Assembly (NCBI RefSeq): GCF_905171765.1
Contig: NC_053395.1
Location: 182,980,156 to 183,044,155, forward strand
DNA: 64,000 bases
Direction: 5' to 3'
Source: Bufo bufo
Taxonomy: Eukaryota > Chordata > Amphibia > Anura > Bufonidae
In this document: positions 1 through 10,824 of the stretch, in pieces
Numbering within the stretch: the stretch's first letter is position 1
Layout: the number at the start of each line of letters is the position of its first letter
Program-made: the position numbers and the translations under genes
The notes under the pieces: model-generated
The model's database searches: none
What the model was told of the DNA's origin: nothing
Seen by the model: only the letters and a program-made list of their open reading frames with translations

Positions 1-1
1 C

Positions 2-208
2 TGGAAGGGGTATGGACCTGAAGAGAGATCTTGGGTACCTGCCAGGGAGGTTCATGCTCCTAGACTTGTTCGTAAATTTCATTTAGAGCACCCTGAAAAG
101 CCATCGCCTGAAGTCTTGGGTCCGGTGGCCCCTCGTAAAAGGGGGGGTACTGTCACGGGGTTCCGAAGGTGCACTCGGTCCCCCATTGCCCGCAGAACTG
201 TTGCTTAG
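2..208 (+). CDS. Ty3/Gypsy pol 3' end: integrase chromodomain tail (partial)
   Basis: An open frame enters from the left edge and ends at TAG 206-208. It opens with [14 protein letters not shown], then a basic stretch ([11 protein letters not shown]) and a proline-rich tail. This WxGYxxEExSWVPA pattern is the C-terminal half of the chromodomain found after integrase in chromovirus-type Ty3/Gypsy retrotransposons. There it is thought to tether the integration complex to chromatin. The frame runs through a polypurine tract (about 136-149) and stops 55 bases into the LTR, which is usual for these elements. The rest of pol lies outside the window, so whether the element is intact cannot be judged. 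The fragment visible here has no internal stop. Confidence 0.85.
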   Translation, partial: WKGYGPEERSWVPAREVHAPRLVRKFHLEHPEKPSPEVLGPVAPRKRGGTVTGFRRCTRSPIARRTVA

Positions 209-838
209 CTTTTGGAATGAGGTTCTGTGTTTGACCTCATTCCCAGGGCGGCTTTACTAGCTGGGTGGCTCCTTGCTCCTAAGTCTGCCTTGAGTGCCGA
301 GCTGATCACTCGGTGCTCGACTGGTTGGTCTGTCGGTCATGTGACGCTGGCCACGTCACATGACCCTCACTCCCCACTATAAATACAGGCAGCCTGCTGG
401 CTACAGGTTGCCTGTTAATTTCTAGGTTCCTGGGATTTGTTGGACTGCTGAATACTTTCCTGTTCCTTGACCATCCTTTTGCCTGATCCTCCTGTACTGC
501 GCATCCGTCCTGGTATTGTGACCTCGGCTCCCACCTGACTACTCTCTTAGGACAACTCTTGTACTTCTCTGCTCTCCTGGTATTTATGACCCCGGCTTCT
601 CCTGACAATTCTCTGCTTGCTCCATTTGTACTTTGCAGCTTTCCTGGTATTGACTCGGTCCGTTCACGTCCTGTTGTTTGTCTGTCTGTCATCCCTGCAC
701 TTACTCCAAGTTAGGGATTGCCGTCCAGTTGTTCCCTGTCATTAGGACTCGCGAGGCAAGTAGGCAGGGCCAGGGGTAAGGGTGGAGCGCAGTGGTCACT
801 TCCCTTCCCCCTGTGTGTGTGTGTACGCGACCGTTACA
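151..838 (+). mobile_element. Gypsy 3' LTR
   Basis: The LTR starts TGTCACGGGG directly after the G-rich polypurine tract and ends about CCGTTACA, giving TG...CA ends and about 688 bp. A TATAAATA box lies at about 379, followed by a long pyrimidine-rich leader. The 5' half matches the inverted fragment at 6235-6784 and the fragment at 2577-2834, so the family has several copies here. The 5' LTR and target duplication are off the left edge. The exact right end is uncertain by a few bases. Confidence 0.8.
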
Positions 839-1133
839 CATGTGATCAGTGGGGGTCCAACCACTGGTCAAGAGAATGGGGGTCTATTGCCCCAAATAAA
901 TGGAGTGGCAGGTCCAGCATGTGTGCTGCTGCTTAATTTATTCTCTATGGCAGGGTTCCTACACTCCAGTCCACAGGGCCCACCTGCCGGTCATGTTTTC
1001 AGGATTTCCTTGGTATTGAACAGATGATCTAGCTATTGTCAGTGCATCAGGACTTACCACAGGTATTCATTCTGTGGGATACTCTAAAATCATGGCACAA
1101 CCCCTTTACTATCTCTAAAACCAAGCAGAATGT
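839..1133. other. Unassigned repeat-like stretch
   Basis: No gene is seen. Phrases such as GATCAGTGGGGGTCC and CACAACCCCTTTA resemble the ends of small TTAA-type frog MITEs, but neither boundary could be set. Confidence 0.3.
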
Positions 1134-1893
1134 TTAACCTCTTAAGGACACAGGGTGTACAGGTACACCCTGATGTCCTGGTACTTAAGGACACAAGGCG
1201 TACCTGTACGTCCTGTGTATTTCCGATCACCGCCGCACAGCGGGCGGTGATCAGAACAAGGTGCCTGCTCAAATCATTGAGCAGGCCTCTTGGGTCAATG
1301 CGCGGGGGGGTCCCGTGACAACCCGTGTCGGCGATCGCCGCAAACCGCAGGTCAATTCAGACCTGCGGTTTGCGGCTTTTACTGGAGGTTGCAGCGGTGG
1401 TCGGAGGTGCCATCTGGTCTCCGTGGGGCTGTAAGGGGGACCTGATGGCATGGAAGGCAGCGCGAACCCTTCCTCAGGCATCTGCGCTGCCTTCCGGTGA
1501 CGAGCCTGTGAGATCCAGCCCCCTGGATCTCACAGGCAAGAAGCTGTATTACTCATACAGCCAATGCATTCCAATACATAAGTATTGGAATGCATTGTAA
1601 AGGGGATCAGACCCCCAAAAGTTGAAGTCCCAAAGTGGGACAAAAAATAAAGTGAAAAAAAAAGTTTTAAAATTAAAGACGTCATTTCCCCCAAATAAAG
1701 TGAAAAAAAATTGTTAAACAATAGGGAAAAAAAAAAGTTGACATATTATGTATTGCCGCGTCCTTATCGACCGGCTCTATAAACATATCACATGACCGAA
1801 CCCCTCAGATGAACACCGTAAAAAATAAAAAATAAAAACTGTGCTAAATAAACAGTTTTTTTTTGTCACCTTACATCACAAAAAGTACAACAG
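1134..1893 (+). mobile_element. TTAA family A element, left end (truncated)
   Basis: It begins TTAACCTCTTAAGGACAC. Short GC-rich hairpins follow: a CACCGCC/GGCGGTG pair near 1230-1250, dyads of GACCTGCGGTTTGCGG near 1340-1375, and a GAGATCCAGCCCC/GGATCTC pair near 1510-1535. The AT-rich part from 1740 (TATTGCCGCGTCC, TATCACATGACC, CCCCTCAGATGAACACCGT) matches 4430-4560 of the next family A copy. It has no coding capacity. It is cut at about 1893 by a different MITE. Confidence 0.65.
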
Positions 1894-2100
1894 TAAGGCC
1901 TCTTTCACACGGGCGTTGCGGGAAAATGTGCGGGTGCGTAGCGGGAACACACGCGATTTTTCCGCGCGAGTGCAAAACATTGTAATGCGTTTTGCACTCG
2001 CGTGAGAAAAATCGTGCATGTTTGGTACCCAAACCCGAACTTCTTCACAGAAGTTTGGGCTTGGGATCGGTGTTCTGTAAGATTGTATTATTTCCCCTTA
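1894..2100 (+). mobile_element. hAT-type MITE fragment (TAAGGCCTCTTTCACACG end)
   Basis: It starts TAAGGCCTCTTTCACACGGG, the same terminal phrase as the complete MITE at 47144-47568. An internal dyad of about 20 bp lies around 1955-2010 (CGCGCGAGTGCAAAAC against GTTTTGCACTCGCGTG). No right terminus is present, so the copy is truncated on that side. Confidence 0.6.
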
Positions 2101-2140
2101 TAAATTTTTCTCTAAATTTATTGTTCTACATGTCTGATCC

Positions 2141-2346
2141 TAATGTACCTCCAGCCAAAGAATCCAAAGTTCTGTGCTGTCAGGTGAATGCCTATTGGCT
2201 AATTTTTGGGCCCTGTACTGGCCAATAGTAACATATTTATCCTGTGACCGCCTAATGTACCTCCAGCCAAAGAATCCAAAGTTCTTTGCTGTCAGGTAAA
2301 TGCCTATTGCCTAATTTCTGGGGCCTGTACTGGCCGACAGTTACAT
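2141..2346 (+). repeat. Tandem duplication, 112-bp unit, two copies
   Basis: TAATGTACCTCCAGCCAAAG occurs at 2141 and again at 2253, and the match continues through GCCTATTG and CTGTACTGGCC. The copies differ by several substitutions. No coding frame is shared. The stretch 2347-2576 after it holds nothing I recognise. Confidence 0.7.
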
Positions 2347-2576
2347 TTTGTATCTCTAGCCACATAATCACACCCCTGTCTCACTCCTCTGCCTCTCTTT
2401 ATGGTGGCGTATGAACCACATTCACCATAAGGACCTTTTAATGTCACTGGGTCATGTAACTGTGCCCCCTTATACCCTGCATTGTGCCCTCTTACCACAC
2501 CTTGTGCAGTGACCCTAGTCATTCCCTGTACTGTATCCTCTTATACCTTTTTATCCATTCACGGTATGGCTGTAAC

Positions 2577-2834
2577 AGGGAGTCGGCGACGCGCTTCCTC
2601 CTTCCTGCGCCCCTGGCATCCCGCCTCTGTGCAGGAGCGAGGACGTGGCCGGCATCCTCATCTCCTTGGAGACCAGAGGCGGGGAGGACCCAGCCGCTCA
2701 CGCCTCCGCATCGGCTGGCGTCCTCCTAGCTGATGTGTGAGCATTGATCGTGAGTAATCGCCGCTCAGATGGTTTGGGCTGGACTTGGGATACATGATGC
2801 TGGCAACGTCACGTGACTCACTTGTTACTGCTAT
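2577..2834 (+). mobile_element. Gypsy LTR fragment (same family as 151-838)
   Basis: GCAGGAGCGAGGACGTG, CTCCTTGGAGAC and the later CATGATGCTGGCAACGTCACGTGAC match the reverse complement of 6540-6760. The LTR sequence runs into its TATTTAA box and stops exactly where a TTAA element begins (2835). The TTAA element therefore landed in this LTR piece. Its downstream half is missing. Confidence 0.6.
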
Positions 2835-4352
2835 TTAACCACCTCAGCCCCCCTAGCTTAAACACCCTTAATGACCAGGCCACTTTTTACACTTCTGCAC
2901 TACACTACTTTCACCGTTTATTGCTCGGTCATGCAACTTACCACCCAAATGAATTTTACCTCCTTTTCTTCTCACTTAATAGAGCTTTCATTTGGTGGTA
3001 TTTAATTGCTGCTGACATTTTTACTTTTTTTGTTATTAATTGAAATTTAATGATTTTTTTGCAAAAAAATTACATTTTTCACTTTCAGTTGTAAAATTTT
3101 GCAAAAAAAACGACATCCATATATACATTTTTCTCTAAATGTATTGTTCTACATGTCTTTGATTAAAAAAAAATGTTTGGGTAAAAAAAAAATGGTTTGG
3201 GTAAAAGTTATAGCGTTGAAAAACTATGGTACAAAAATGTGAATTTCCGCATTTTGAAGCAGCTCTGACTTTCTGAGCACCTGTTATGTTTCCTGAGGTT
3301 CTACAATATACTGCCCTGGCATTTTAGGGGCCCTAAAGCGTGAGAAGAAGTCTGGGATATAAATGTCCAAAATTTTTTACGCATTTGGTTTCTGTGAGGG
3401 GTATGGTGAGTTCATGTGAGATTTTATTTTTTGTCACAAGTTAGTGGAATATGAGACTTTGTAAGAAAAAAATAAAATAAATAAATAAATAAATTTCTGC
3501 TAACTTGTGCCCAAAAAATGTCTGAATGGAGCCTTACAGGGGGGTGATCAATGACAGGGGGGTGATCAGGAAGTCTATATTGGGTGATCACCACCCTATC
3601 ATTGATCACCCCCCTGTAAGGCTCCATTCAGAGGTCCGTATGTGTTTTGCGGATCCACGGATCCATGGATCGGATCCGCAAAACACATACGGACGTCTGA
3701 ATGGAGCCTTACAAGGGGGTGATCAATGACAGGGGGGTGATCACCCCATATAGACTCCCTGATCACCCCCTGTCATTGATCACCCCCCTGTAAGGCTCCA
3801 TTCAGAGGTCCGTATGTGTTTTGCGGATCCACGGATCCATGGATCGGATCCGCAAAACACATACGGACGTCTGAATGGAGCCTTACAGGGGGGTGATCAA
3901 TGACAGGGGGGTGATCAATGACAGGGGGGTGATCAATGACAGGGGGGTGATTAGGGAGTCTAATATGGGGTGATCAGGGGTTAATAAGGGGTTAATAAGT
4001 GACAGGGGGGTGTAGTGTAGTGGTGTTTGGTGCTTCTTATTACAGAGCTGCCTGTGTCCTCTGGTGGTCGATCCAAGCAAAAGGGACCACTAGAGGACCA
4101 GGTAGCAGGTATATTAGACGCTGTTATCAAAACAGCGTCTAATATACCTTTTAGGGGTTAAAAAAAATCGCATCTACAGCCTGCCAGCGAACGATCGCCG
4201 CTGGCAGGCTGCAGATCAGCTAGTTTACCTCCGGTTCCTGTGAACGCGCGTTTACAGGAAGTCTCGCGAGAGGACGCGCCGGCGCGTCCACTCAGAATGA
4301 CAGGGCCGCTGCAAAGACGCAATCCTGCGTACGGCGGTCCTGTAGTGGTTAA
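2835..4352 (-). mobile_element. TTAA family B element, complete, noncoding
   Basis: It is bounded by TTAA at 2835-2838 and 4349-4352 with imperfect inverted ends: TTAACCACCTCAGCCC on the left, and TTAACCACTACAGGACCGCC on the right read on the minus strand. The minus-strand end matches the element starting at 63805, which sets the orientation. The interior carries AT-rich runs, a GC-rich subterminal hairpin (CTGCCAGCG/CGCTGGCAG, about 4180-4212) and a palindromic satellite. No transposase frame is present. TTAA duplication suggests mobilisation by a piggyBac-like enzyme, which is inference. Confidence 0.75.
3520..3960. repeat. Palindromic 175-bp satellite inside family B
   Basis: TCTGAATGGAGCC starts units at 3521, 3696 and 3870, a period of 174-175 bp. 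Each unit is a nested dyad. GGGGGGTGATCAATGACA faces its complement, and then GTCCGTATGTGTTTTGCGGA faces its complement around a GGATCCATGGATC core. The third unit decays into short direct repeats of ATGACAGGGGGGTGATCA. The same unit recurs at 18342-18715. Confidence 0.85.
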
Positions 4353-5771
4353 GGACTCGGCAAACATGGTGTACTGTACGTCCTTAGTCCTTAAAGGGTT
4401 AAGTAAATTTTAAAAAGTATACATATTAGGTATCGCCGCGTTCGTAAAACCTGCTCTATAAAAATATCACATAACCTAACCCCTCAGATGAAAACCGTAA
4501 AAAAGAAAAAAAATGTTGTCACCTTACATCACAAAAAGTGTAATAGCAAGCGATCAAAAAGTCATACGCACCCCAAAATAGTGCCAATCAAACCGTCATC
4601 TCATCCCGCAAAAATCATACCCTACCCAAGATAATCGCCCAAAAACTGAAAAAACTATGGCTCTCAGACTATGGAGACACTAAAACATGATTTTTTTTTG
4701 TTTCAAAAATAAATTCATTGTGTAAAACTTACAAAAATAAAAAAATTGTATACATATTAGGTATCGCCGCGTCCATGACAACCTGCTCTATAAAAATACC
4801 ACATGATCTAACCTGTCAGATGGTGCCAAAATAGCTATTTCTTGTTACCTTGCCTCACAAAAACTGTAATATAGAGCAACTAAAAATCATATGTACCCTA
4901 AACTAGTACCAACAAAACTGCCACCATATCCCGTAGTTTTTAAAATGGGGTCACTTTTTTTGGAGTTTCTACTCTAGGGGTGCATCAGGGGGGCTTCAAA
5001 TGGGACATGGTGTCAAAAAACCAGTTCAGCAAAATCTGCCTTCCAAAAACCATATGGCATTTCTTTCCTTCTGCTCCCTGCCGTGTGCCCTTACAGCAGT
5101 TTACGACCACATATGGGGTGTTTCTGTAAACTACAGAATCAGGGCCATAAATATTGAGTTTTGGAAGGCTGTTAACCCTTGCTTTGTAATTGGAAAAAAA
5201 AAATTATGGAAAATCTGCAAATCTGAAATTTTTTAATTGTATCTCTATTTTCCATTAATTCTTGTGGAACACCTAAAGGGTTAACAAAGTTTGTAAAATC
5301 AGTTTTGAATACCTTGAGGGGTGTAGTTTCTATTACGTAAGCCTCACAAAGTGACTTCAGACCTGAACTGAATTTGCTTCTAAACTTCTAAGCTTTGTAA
5401 CATCCCCAAAAAATAAAATATTCCCAAAATGATCCAAACATGAAGTAGACATATGGGGAATGTAAAGTAATAACTATTTTTGGAGGTATTACTATGTATT
5501 ATAGAAGTACAGAAATTAAAATGTAAAAATTTGCAAATTTTTCAAATTTTTGGGTAAATTTGGTATTTTTTTTTATAAATAAAGAGTTTTTTTTTTTTAC
5601 TTCATTTTACCAGTGTCATGAAGTACAATATGTGACGAAAAAACAATCTCAGAATGGCCTGGATAAGTCAAAGCGTTTTAAAGTTATCACCACATAAAGT
5701 GACACTGGTCAGATTTGCAAAAAATGGCCTGGTCCTTAAGGTGAAAATGAGCCCGGTCCCTAAGGGGTTAA
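4349..5771 (-). mobile_element. TTAA family A element
   Basis: Read on the minus strand it starts at 5771 with TTAACCCCTTAGGGACCG, followed by AAGGACCAGGCCATTTT. It carries the AT-rich family A body (CGTCACATATTGTACTTCAT; CATATGTGGTCGTAAACTGC; GGCGATACCTAATATGT) and ends at TTAA 4349-4352. It shares one TTAA with each neighbour. It is noncoding; the frame at 5000-5236 is chance. It is homologous to 8529-10795 in the opposite orientation. Confidence 0.7.
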
Positions 5772-6190
5772 AGGGCATCTGTCAGCAGAGTTGTACCTAT
5801 GAAACTGACTGACCTGTTACATGTGCACTTGGCAGCTGAAGACATCTGTGTTGATCCCATGTTCATATGTGTCTGCATTGCTGAGAAAAATTATTTTTTA
5901 AAATATGCAAATTATGCTTTAGGAGCAACGGGGGCGTTGCTATTACACCTAGAGGCTCAGGCAATGCAAACGTGGTCATGCTTGCCTGGCTCTGTCAATC
6001 ATAGAGCAGAGAGTGCGGCAGTAGCAGAGAGAGACAAGCCTCTAGGAGTAATGGTTGCTCCTAGAGGCTCATTTCCCTGTAAAAAAAACAACATAATTTT
6101 TCTCGCAATGCGAGCACATATGAACATGGGACCAACACAGATGCCTTTAGCTGCCAAGCACACTTGTAACAAGTCAGCCAGATTCATAGG
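5768..6190. mobile_element. TTAA foldback MITE, right tip missing
   Basis: It starts TTAAAGGGCATCTGTCAGCA. Arms such as CACTTGGCAGCTGAAG and ACATCTGTGTTGATCCCATG recur inverted at 6117-6165 around a loop with GAGGCTCAGGC/CCTAGAGGCTC. The right arm stops at GATTCATAGG, about 23 bp short of the expected mirror end. Fragments of the same family lie at 10796-10816, 39130-39200 and 55156-55265. A 218-codon frame crossing it into the next LTR is an artefact. Confidence 0.75.
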
Positions 6191-6234
6191 AAGTGATGGA
6201 CGAACATCGGCCAGGATGATTCGCGAACGCGCGA

Positions 6235-6784
6235 ATGCGATCAAAAGAGTAGAGAACAGCGTAACTCAGAGGGATGAGCAAAGAATAGTCAGGAGAAGCC
6301 AAGTCAAATACCAGGAGAGTAGTAAAGTACAACAGGAGTTTGCAAAGAATTGTCAAAGTGGAAGCCGAGGTCAGAATACCAGAAAGGATGTGCAGTACAG
6401 GAAGAGCAGGCAGAGGATCCTCAGGGAACAGGATCAGGTAAGCATACAGGAATAAAACAATCACCAGGAACCTAAATTAACAGGCAACCTGTGGCCAGCA
6501 GGCTGCGTGTTAAATACTGGCTAGCTGGGGTCATGTGACGTGGCCAGCGCCACATGACCTGCACTAGGAAGAATAGCTGAGCAGTGAGTGCCCAGCTCGG
6601 TGCTCAGACCTCCCTGGTTGCTGGGGAAACTAAGGACGCCGGCCGCGCGGAGGGGATGTGCGCAGCCTATCCCTCCCGCCCCCTATCACCAAGGAGACGA
6701 GGACGCAGTGCACGCCCTCGCTCCTGCACAGAAATGGGACGCCGGCGGCGCTGAGGAGAGTGAGCGCCCCAGCGTCTCGTGACA
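6235..6784 (-). mobile_element. Gypsy LTR fragment, inverted
   Basis: On the minus strand it begins TGTCACGAGACGCTGG at 6784 and runs about 550 bp, collinear with 151-838: CATGTGGCGCTGGCCACGTC, a TATTTAA box, and CAGCCTGCTGGCCACAGG. The 3' part of the LTR is absent. It abuts the truncated hAT copy at 6785. One of the two was probably broken by insertion or deletion at that junction. Confidence 0.75.
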
Positions 6785-7755
6785 CTTGCCTTGTGCCAGA
6801 TGAACGCGTCGACGGCACAGTGGAAAGTGAAGTGGAGGACAAATAGGAGGAGAGAGGAGAAGGAGAAGAAGCTGGACGTGGAGCGTCGGGAGTGTGGCTT
6901 TGTGGGTTCTGATGGTGTTGCTCTCACTGGGCTCGGTAATGGGAGGCCAGGTGCCTTCTGGCGGTCGTCCCTAGGTGAGTGTTGGGCTTACCGCGACTTA
7001 TGCATTGACAGCACAGGCTGCAGATGGCAACACTATTGTCAGCAGCTGACATGTTAAAAAAAGTCCACACTGCTGAGCCATGTGCCGGCATCCTGGGTGT
7101 GCCAGATGTGACCGTGCATGGTGGATGGCTCGCTCCAGATACATTTGCAGTCTGCTTTTTTCCTCCTGTGCACTGCGAGTTCTGCCTGCTTCTCCTCCTT
7201 CTACCCCCTATCTGCTGCTCTGTCTCTCCCTCTGAACTCCCCTCCTCTTTCTCTCTTGTGGGCACGCACGTGAAATCCATCGACACGTCATCGTCACCTT
7301 CACCACCACCGAAATTAGAGATCTCGGAGTAGGCAGCAACAGCGGGGACCTATGTCCTTGGACTGATCTGGATACTGTCGTCAGACCGCTGGGTGGCGGC
7401 CGTTGTTACCTCCTCTTCCTGAACCAATGCCAAGAATGGCTGCGCATTGGTAAGGTCTGGGAATGGATGGGAAAATAATTCCTCTGACTCGAGTGGACGG
7501 GCCATGGTGGTGGTGGTGGTGGCTTTGGGAGTGCACACAGCAGAGAGTGAGGAGGGTGCAGATACAGAGGATGAGGAGGGTGCAGAAGCGGTACGCTGAG
7601 TGAGCCACTAAAACGACTCTGGTGCGTCCTTTGATGTAATCGCATGCACCATCTCCAACTTCCCACTTAGGCTCTGTCCTGGTGCACCTGCCCGACCCCT
7701 ACCACCCCTGCGGAATGGCCTGCTTCTTCTGCCTATCAATTTCAAAATGACCCTG
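6785..7755 (-). pseudogene. hAT transposase N-terminal pseudogene (BED finger)
   Basis: This is minus-strand homology to the copy at 14622-16840. In order it shows a Gly/Arg-rich start (about 7740), a Ser/Pro/Thr linker with a CACCAT run, an acidic stretch, TVTSGTPRMPAHGSAVW, and a BED-type zinc finger (CSLCC, then HLGTT and RRHLASHY, about 6930-7060). BED fingers bind transposon ends in hAT enzymes. The frame shifts at least twice, and the catalytic and dimerisation parts are missing because the copy ends at 6785. I call it a decayed transposon gene, not a host ZBED gene. Confidence 0.75.
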
Positions 7756-7769
7756 TGACAAAGTTCCTA

Positions 7770-8528
7770 TAGAAAAGCAGTATTTGTGGAAGCAGGTATA
7801 TTGCAGGCCTCAATCAATATTTGGTGGAAGCCGGTATATCAATCCCCTCTATCAGCATTTTGTGGAAACAGGTATATAGAACACCTAAATGAGTATTTGC
7901 TGGAAACTAGTATATCAAACCCCTTAATATTTGGTGGAAGCTGGTGTATTGCAGGCCTTAATCAATATTTGGTGAAAGACGGTATATCAATCCCTTCTAT
8001 CAGTATTTTGTGGAAGCAGGTATATAGAACCCCTTAAAGAGTATTTGCTGGAAGCTAGTAAATAAAACCCCTTAATCAATATTTGGTAGAAGCCGGTGTA
8101 TCGCAGGCTTCAATCAATATTTGGTAGAAGCCGGTATATCAATCCCCTCTATCAGTATTTTGTAGAAACAGGTATATAGAACCCCTTAATGAGTATTTTC
8201 TGGAAGCTGGTATATCAAACCCCTTAATCAATATTTGGTGGAAGCTGGTGTATCGCAGGCCTCAATCAATATTTGGTGGAAGCCGATATATCTATCGCCT
8301 CTATCAGTATTTTGTGGAAACGGGTATATAAAACCCCTTAATGAGTTGTTTGATGGAAGCTGGTAAATCAAACCCCTTAATCAATATTTGGTGGAAGCCG
8401 GAGTATAGCAGGCCTCAATCAATATTTTGTCGAAGCCGATGTATCACACCCCTCAATCACTATTTTGTGAAAGCTAGTGTATCACACCCCTTAATCAGTA
8501 TTTTGTGAAAGCAGGTATATCGCACCCC
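7770..8528 (-). repeat. hAT subterminal repeat array
   Basis: There are about five diverged higher-order units near 150 bp, marked by GCAGGCCTCAATCAATATTT at about 7804, 7951, 8104, 8247 and 8408. They are built from subunits of roughly 45 bp, each carrying TATTTKGTGGAAGC and a TATAT core. The same subunits occur, inverted, at 13830-14600. The array lies upstream of the minus-strand transposase remnant, so it is the 5' subterminal region. It is cut at 8529 by a TTAA element. Confidence 0.8.
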
Positions 8529-10816
8529 TTAACCCCTTAAGGACCAGGTCATTTTTCACCTTAAGGACCAGACCGATTTTTGCAAATCTGACATGTGTCA
8601 CTTTATGTGGTGATAACTTTAAAACGCTTTTACTTATCCAGGGCATTCTGAGATTGTTTTCTCGTCACATATTGTACTTTATGACAGTGGTAAATTTGAA
8701 TCAAAATATTTCTTTTTTTAATAAAAAAATACAAAATTTACCCAAAATTTTGAAAAATTCGCAAGTTTCCAAATTTCAATTTCTCTGCTTTTAAAACAGA
8801 TAGTGATACCTCATATAATAGTTATTACTTTACATTTTCCATATGTTTACTTCATGTTTGGATCATTTTGTGAATGCCATTTTATTTTTTAGGGACGTTA
8901 GAATGCTTATAAGTTTAGAAGCAAATCTTGAAATTTTTTTGAAAATTTCCAAAACCCACTTTTTAAGGACCAGTTCAGGTCTGAAGTCACTTTGTGAGGC
9001 TTACATAATAGAAACCTCCCAAAATGACCCCATTTTAGAAAATACACCCCTATTAAAAACTGATTTTACAAACGTCATTAACCCTTTAGTTGTTCCACAA
9101 GAAATAATGGAAAATGGAGATGAAATTTCAGAATTTCACTTTTCAATTTTAATCATTTTTCTTCTGCTAACAAAGCAAAGGTTAACAGCCAAACAAAACT
9201 CAATATTTATTGCCCTGATTCTGTAGTTTACAGAAACACCCCATATGTGGTGGTAAACTGCTGTATGGCCACACGGCAGGGCGCAGAAGGAAAGATTTTA
9301 CTGGGATAATTTTAACTTGCCATGTCAAATTTGAAGACCCCCTGATGCACCCCTAGAGTAGAAGCTCCAAAAAAGTTACCCCATTTTAGAAACTACACCC
9401 CTCAAGGTATTCAAAACTTTGTTAAGCCCTTTAGGTGTTCCACAAGAATTAATTAAAAATGGATATGAAATTTCAGAATTTAACTTTTTTTGCCATATTT
9501 TCCATTTTAATCATTTTTTTCCACTAACAAAGCAAGAATTAACATCCAAACTAAACTTAATATTTATTGCCCTGATTCTGTAGTTTACATAAACACCCCA
9601 TATGTGGTAGTAAACTGCTGTATGGCCACACGGCAGGGTGCAGAAGGAAAGGAATGCCATATGGTTTTTGGAAGTCAGATTTTGATGGACTGATTTTTTG
9701 ACACCATGTCCCATTTGAAGCCCCCCTGATGCATCCCTCAAGGTATTCAAAACTGATTTTACAAACTTTGTTAACCCTTTAGGTGTTCCACAAGAATTAA
9801 TTAAAAATGGATATGAAATTTTAGAATTTCACTTTTTTGGGCAGATTTTATAATTTTTTTCTGCTAACAAAGCAAGGATTAACAGCCAACCTAAACTCAA
9901 TATTTATTGCCCTGATTCTGTAGTTTACAGAAACACCCCATATGTGGTCGGAAAGGAAAGGAACGCCATATGGTTTTTGGAGGGCAGATTTCCCTGGGAT
10001 AATTTTAACTTGCCATGTCACATTTGAAGACCAGGGGTGAAAACTATGGGATAAGATGGCAGTTTTGTTGGTACTATTTTCGGGTACAGATGATTTTTGA
10101 TTGCTCTATATTACACTTTTTATACAAGGTAACAAAAAAATAGCAGTTTTGGCACTGTTTTTATTTTTTGTTATTTACAACGTTCATCTTTTTAGTGTCT
10201 CCATATTCTGAAAGCTATATATATATATATATATATTTTTTTTTTGGGCGACTGTTTTATGTAGGGGCTTTTTTTTTTTCAGTATAAGATGATGGTTTGA
10301 TTGGTACTATTTTGGGGTGTGTATGACTGTTTGATCGCTTGTTATTACACTTTTTGTAATGTAAAGTGACAAAATGGCTTTTTGATACTATTTTTATTAG
10401 ATTTTTTTTACGGGGTGTTCACCTAAAGGATTAAATCATGTGATATTTTTATAGAGAAGGTCGTTGGGAACGCGACGATACCTAATATGTATACTTTTTT
10501 GTTTTTTATTTAAGTTTTATACACTAATATTTTTTAAACCGAAAAAAAATCATGTTTTAATGTCTCCATAGTCTGAGAGCCATAGTTTTTTTAAATTTTT
10601 TGAGTGATTCTCTTAGGTAGGGTATTATTTTTGCAGGATGAGATGATGGTTTGATTAGTACAATTTTGGGGTGCATATGACTTTTTGATCGCTTGCTATT
10701 GCACTTTTTGTGATGTAAGGTGACAAAATTGCTTTTTGACACAGTTTTTTTTAATTTTTTTACGGTGTTCATCTGAGGGGTTAAATCATGTGATTTGCTG
10801 ACAGATGCCCTTTAAT
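8529..10816 (+). mobile_element. TTAA family A element with internal triplication, joined to a MITE tip
   Basis: It starts TTAACCCCTTAAGGACCAGG and is homologous to the minus-strand copy 4349-5771. It includes two versions of the GATACCTAATATGT/ATAGAGCAGG segment (about 10440-10490 and the related 10160-10400). A 347-bp unit is repeated in tandem at about 9070-9990. Near 10796 the family A sequence ends at GTGATTTGCTGACAGATGCC and finishes in TTAA, which is the right tip of the 5768-type MITE. The 3' boundary is therefore a recombinant or nested junction. It has no coding capacity. Confidence 0.65.
9070..9990 (+). repeat. Tandem triplication (~347 bp) inside family A
   Basis: TGTTCCACAA occurs at 9091, 9436 and 9784. 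AAACACCCCATATGTGG recurs about 9232, 9591 and 9935. Each unit runs from an ACCCTTTAG start through the GGCAGGGYGCAGAAGGAAAG segment, with about 10-15% divergence by eye. The third copy is partial. The 4349-5771 copy has the unit once. Confidence 0.8.
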
Positions 10817-10824
10817 ACTTCTTA

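Noticed and set aside
5799..6455. 218-codon plus-strand open frame
   Set aside because: It crosses from a foldback MITE into an inverted LTR fragment. Every part is explained by these repeats and no domain is visible.
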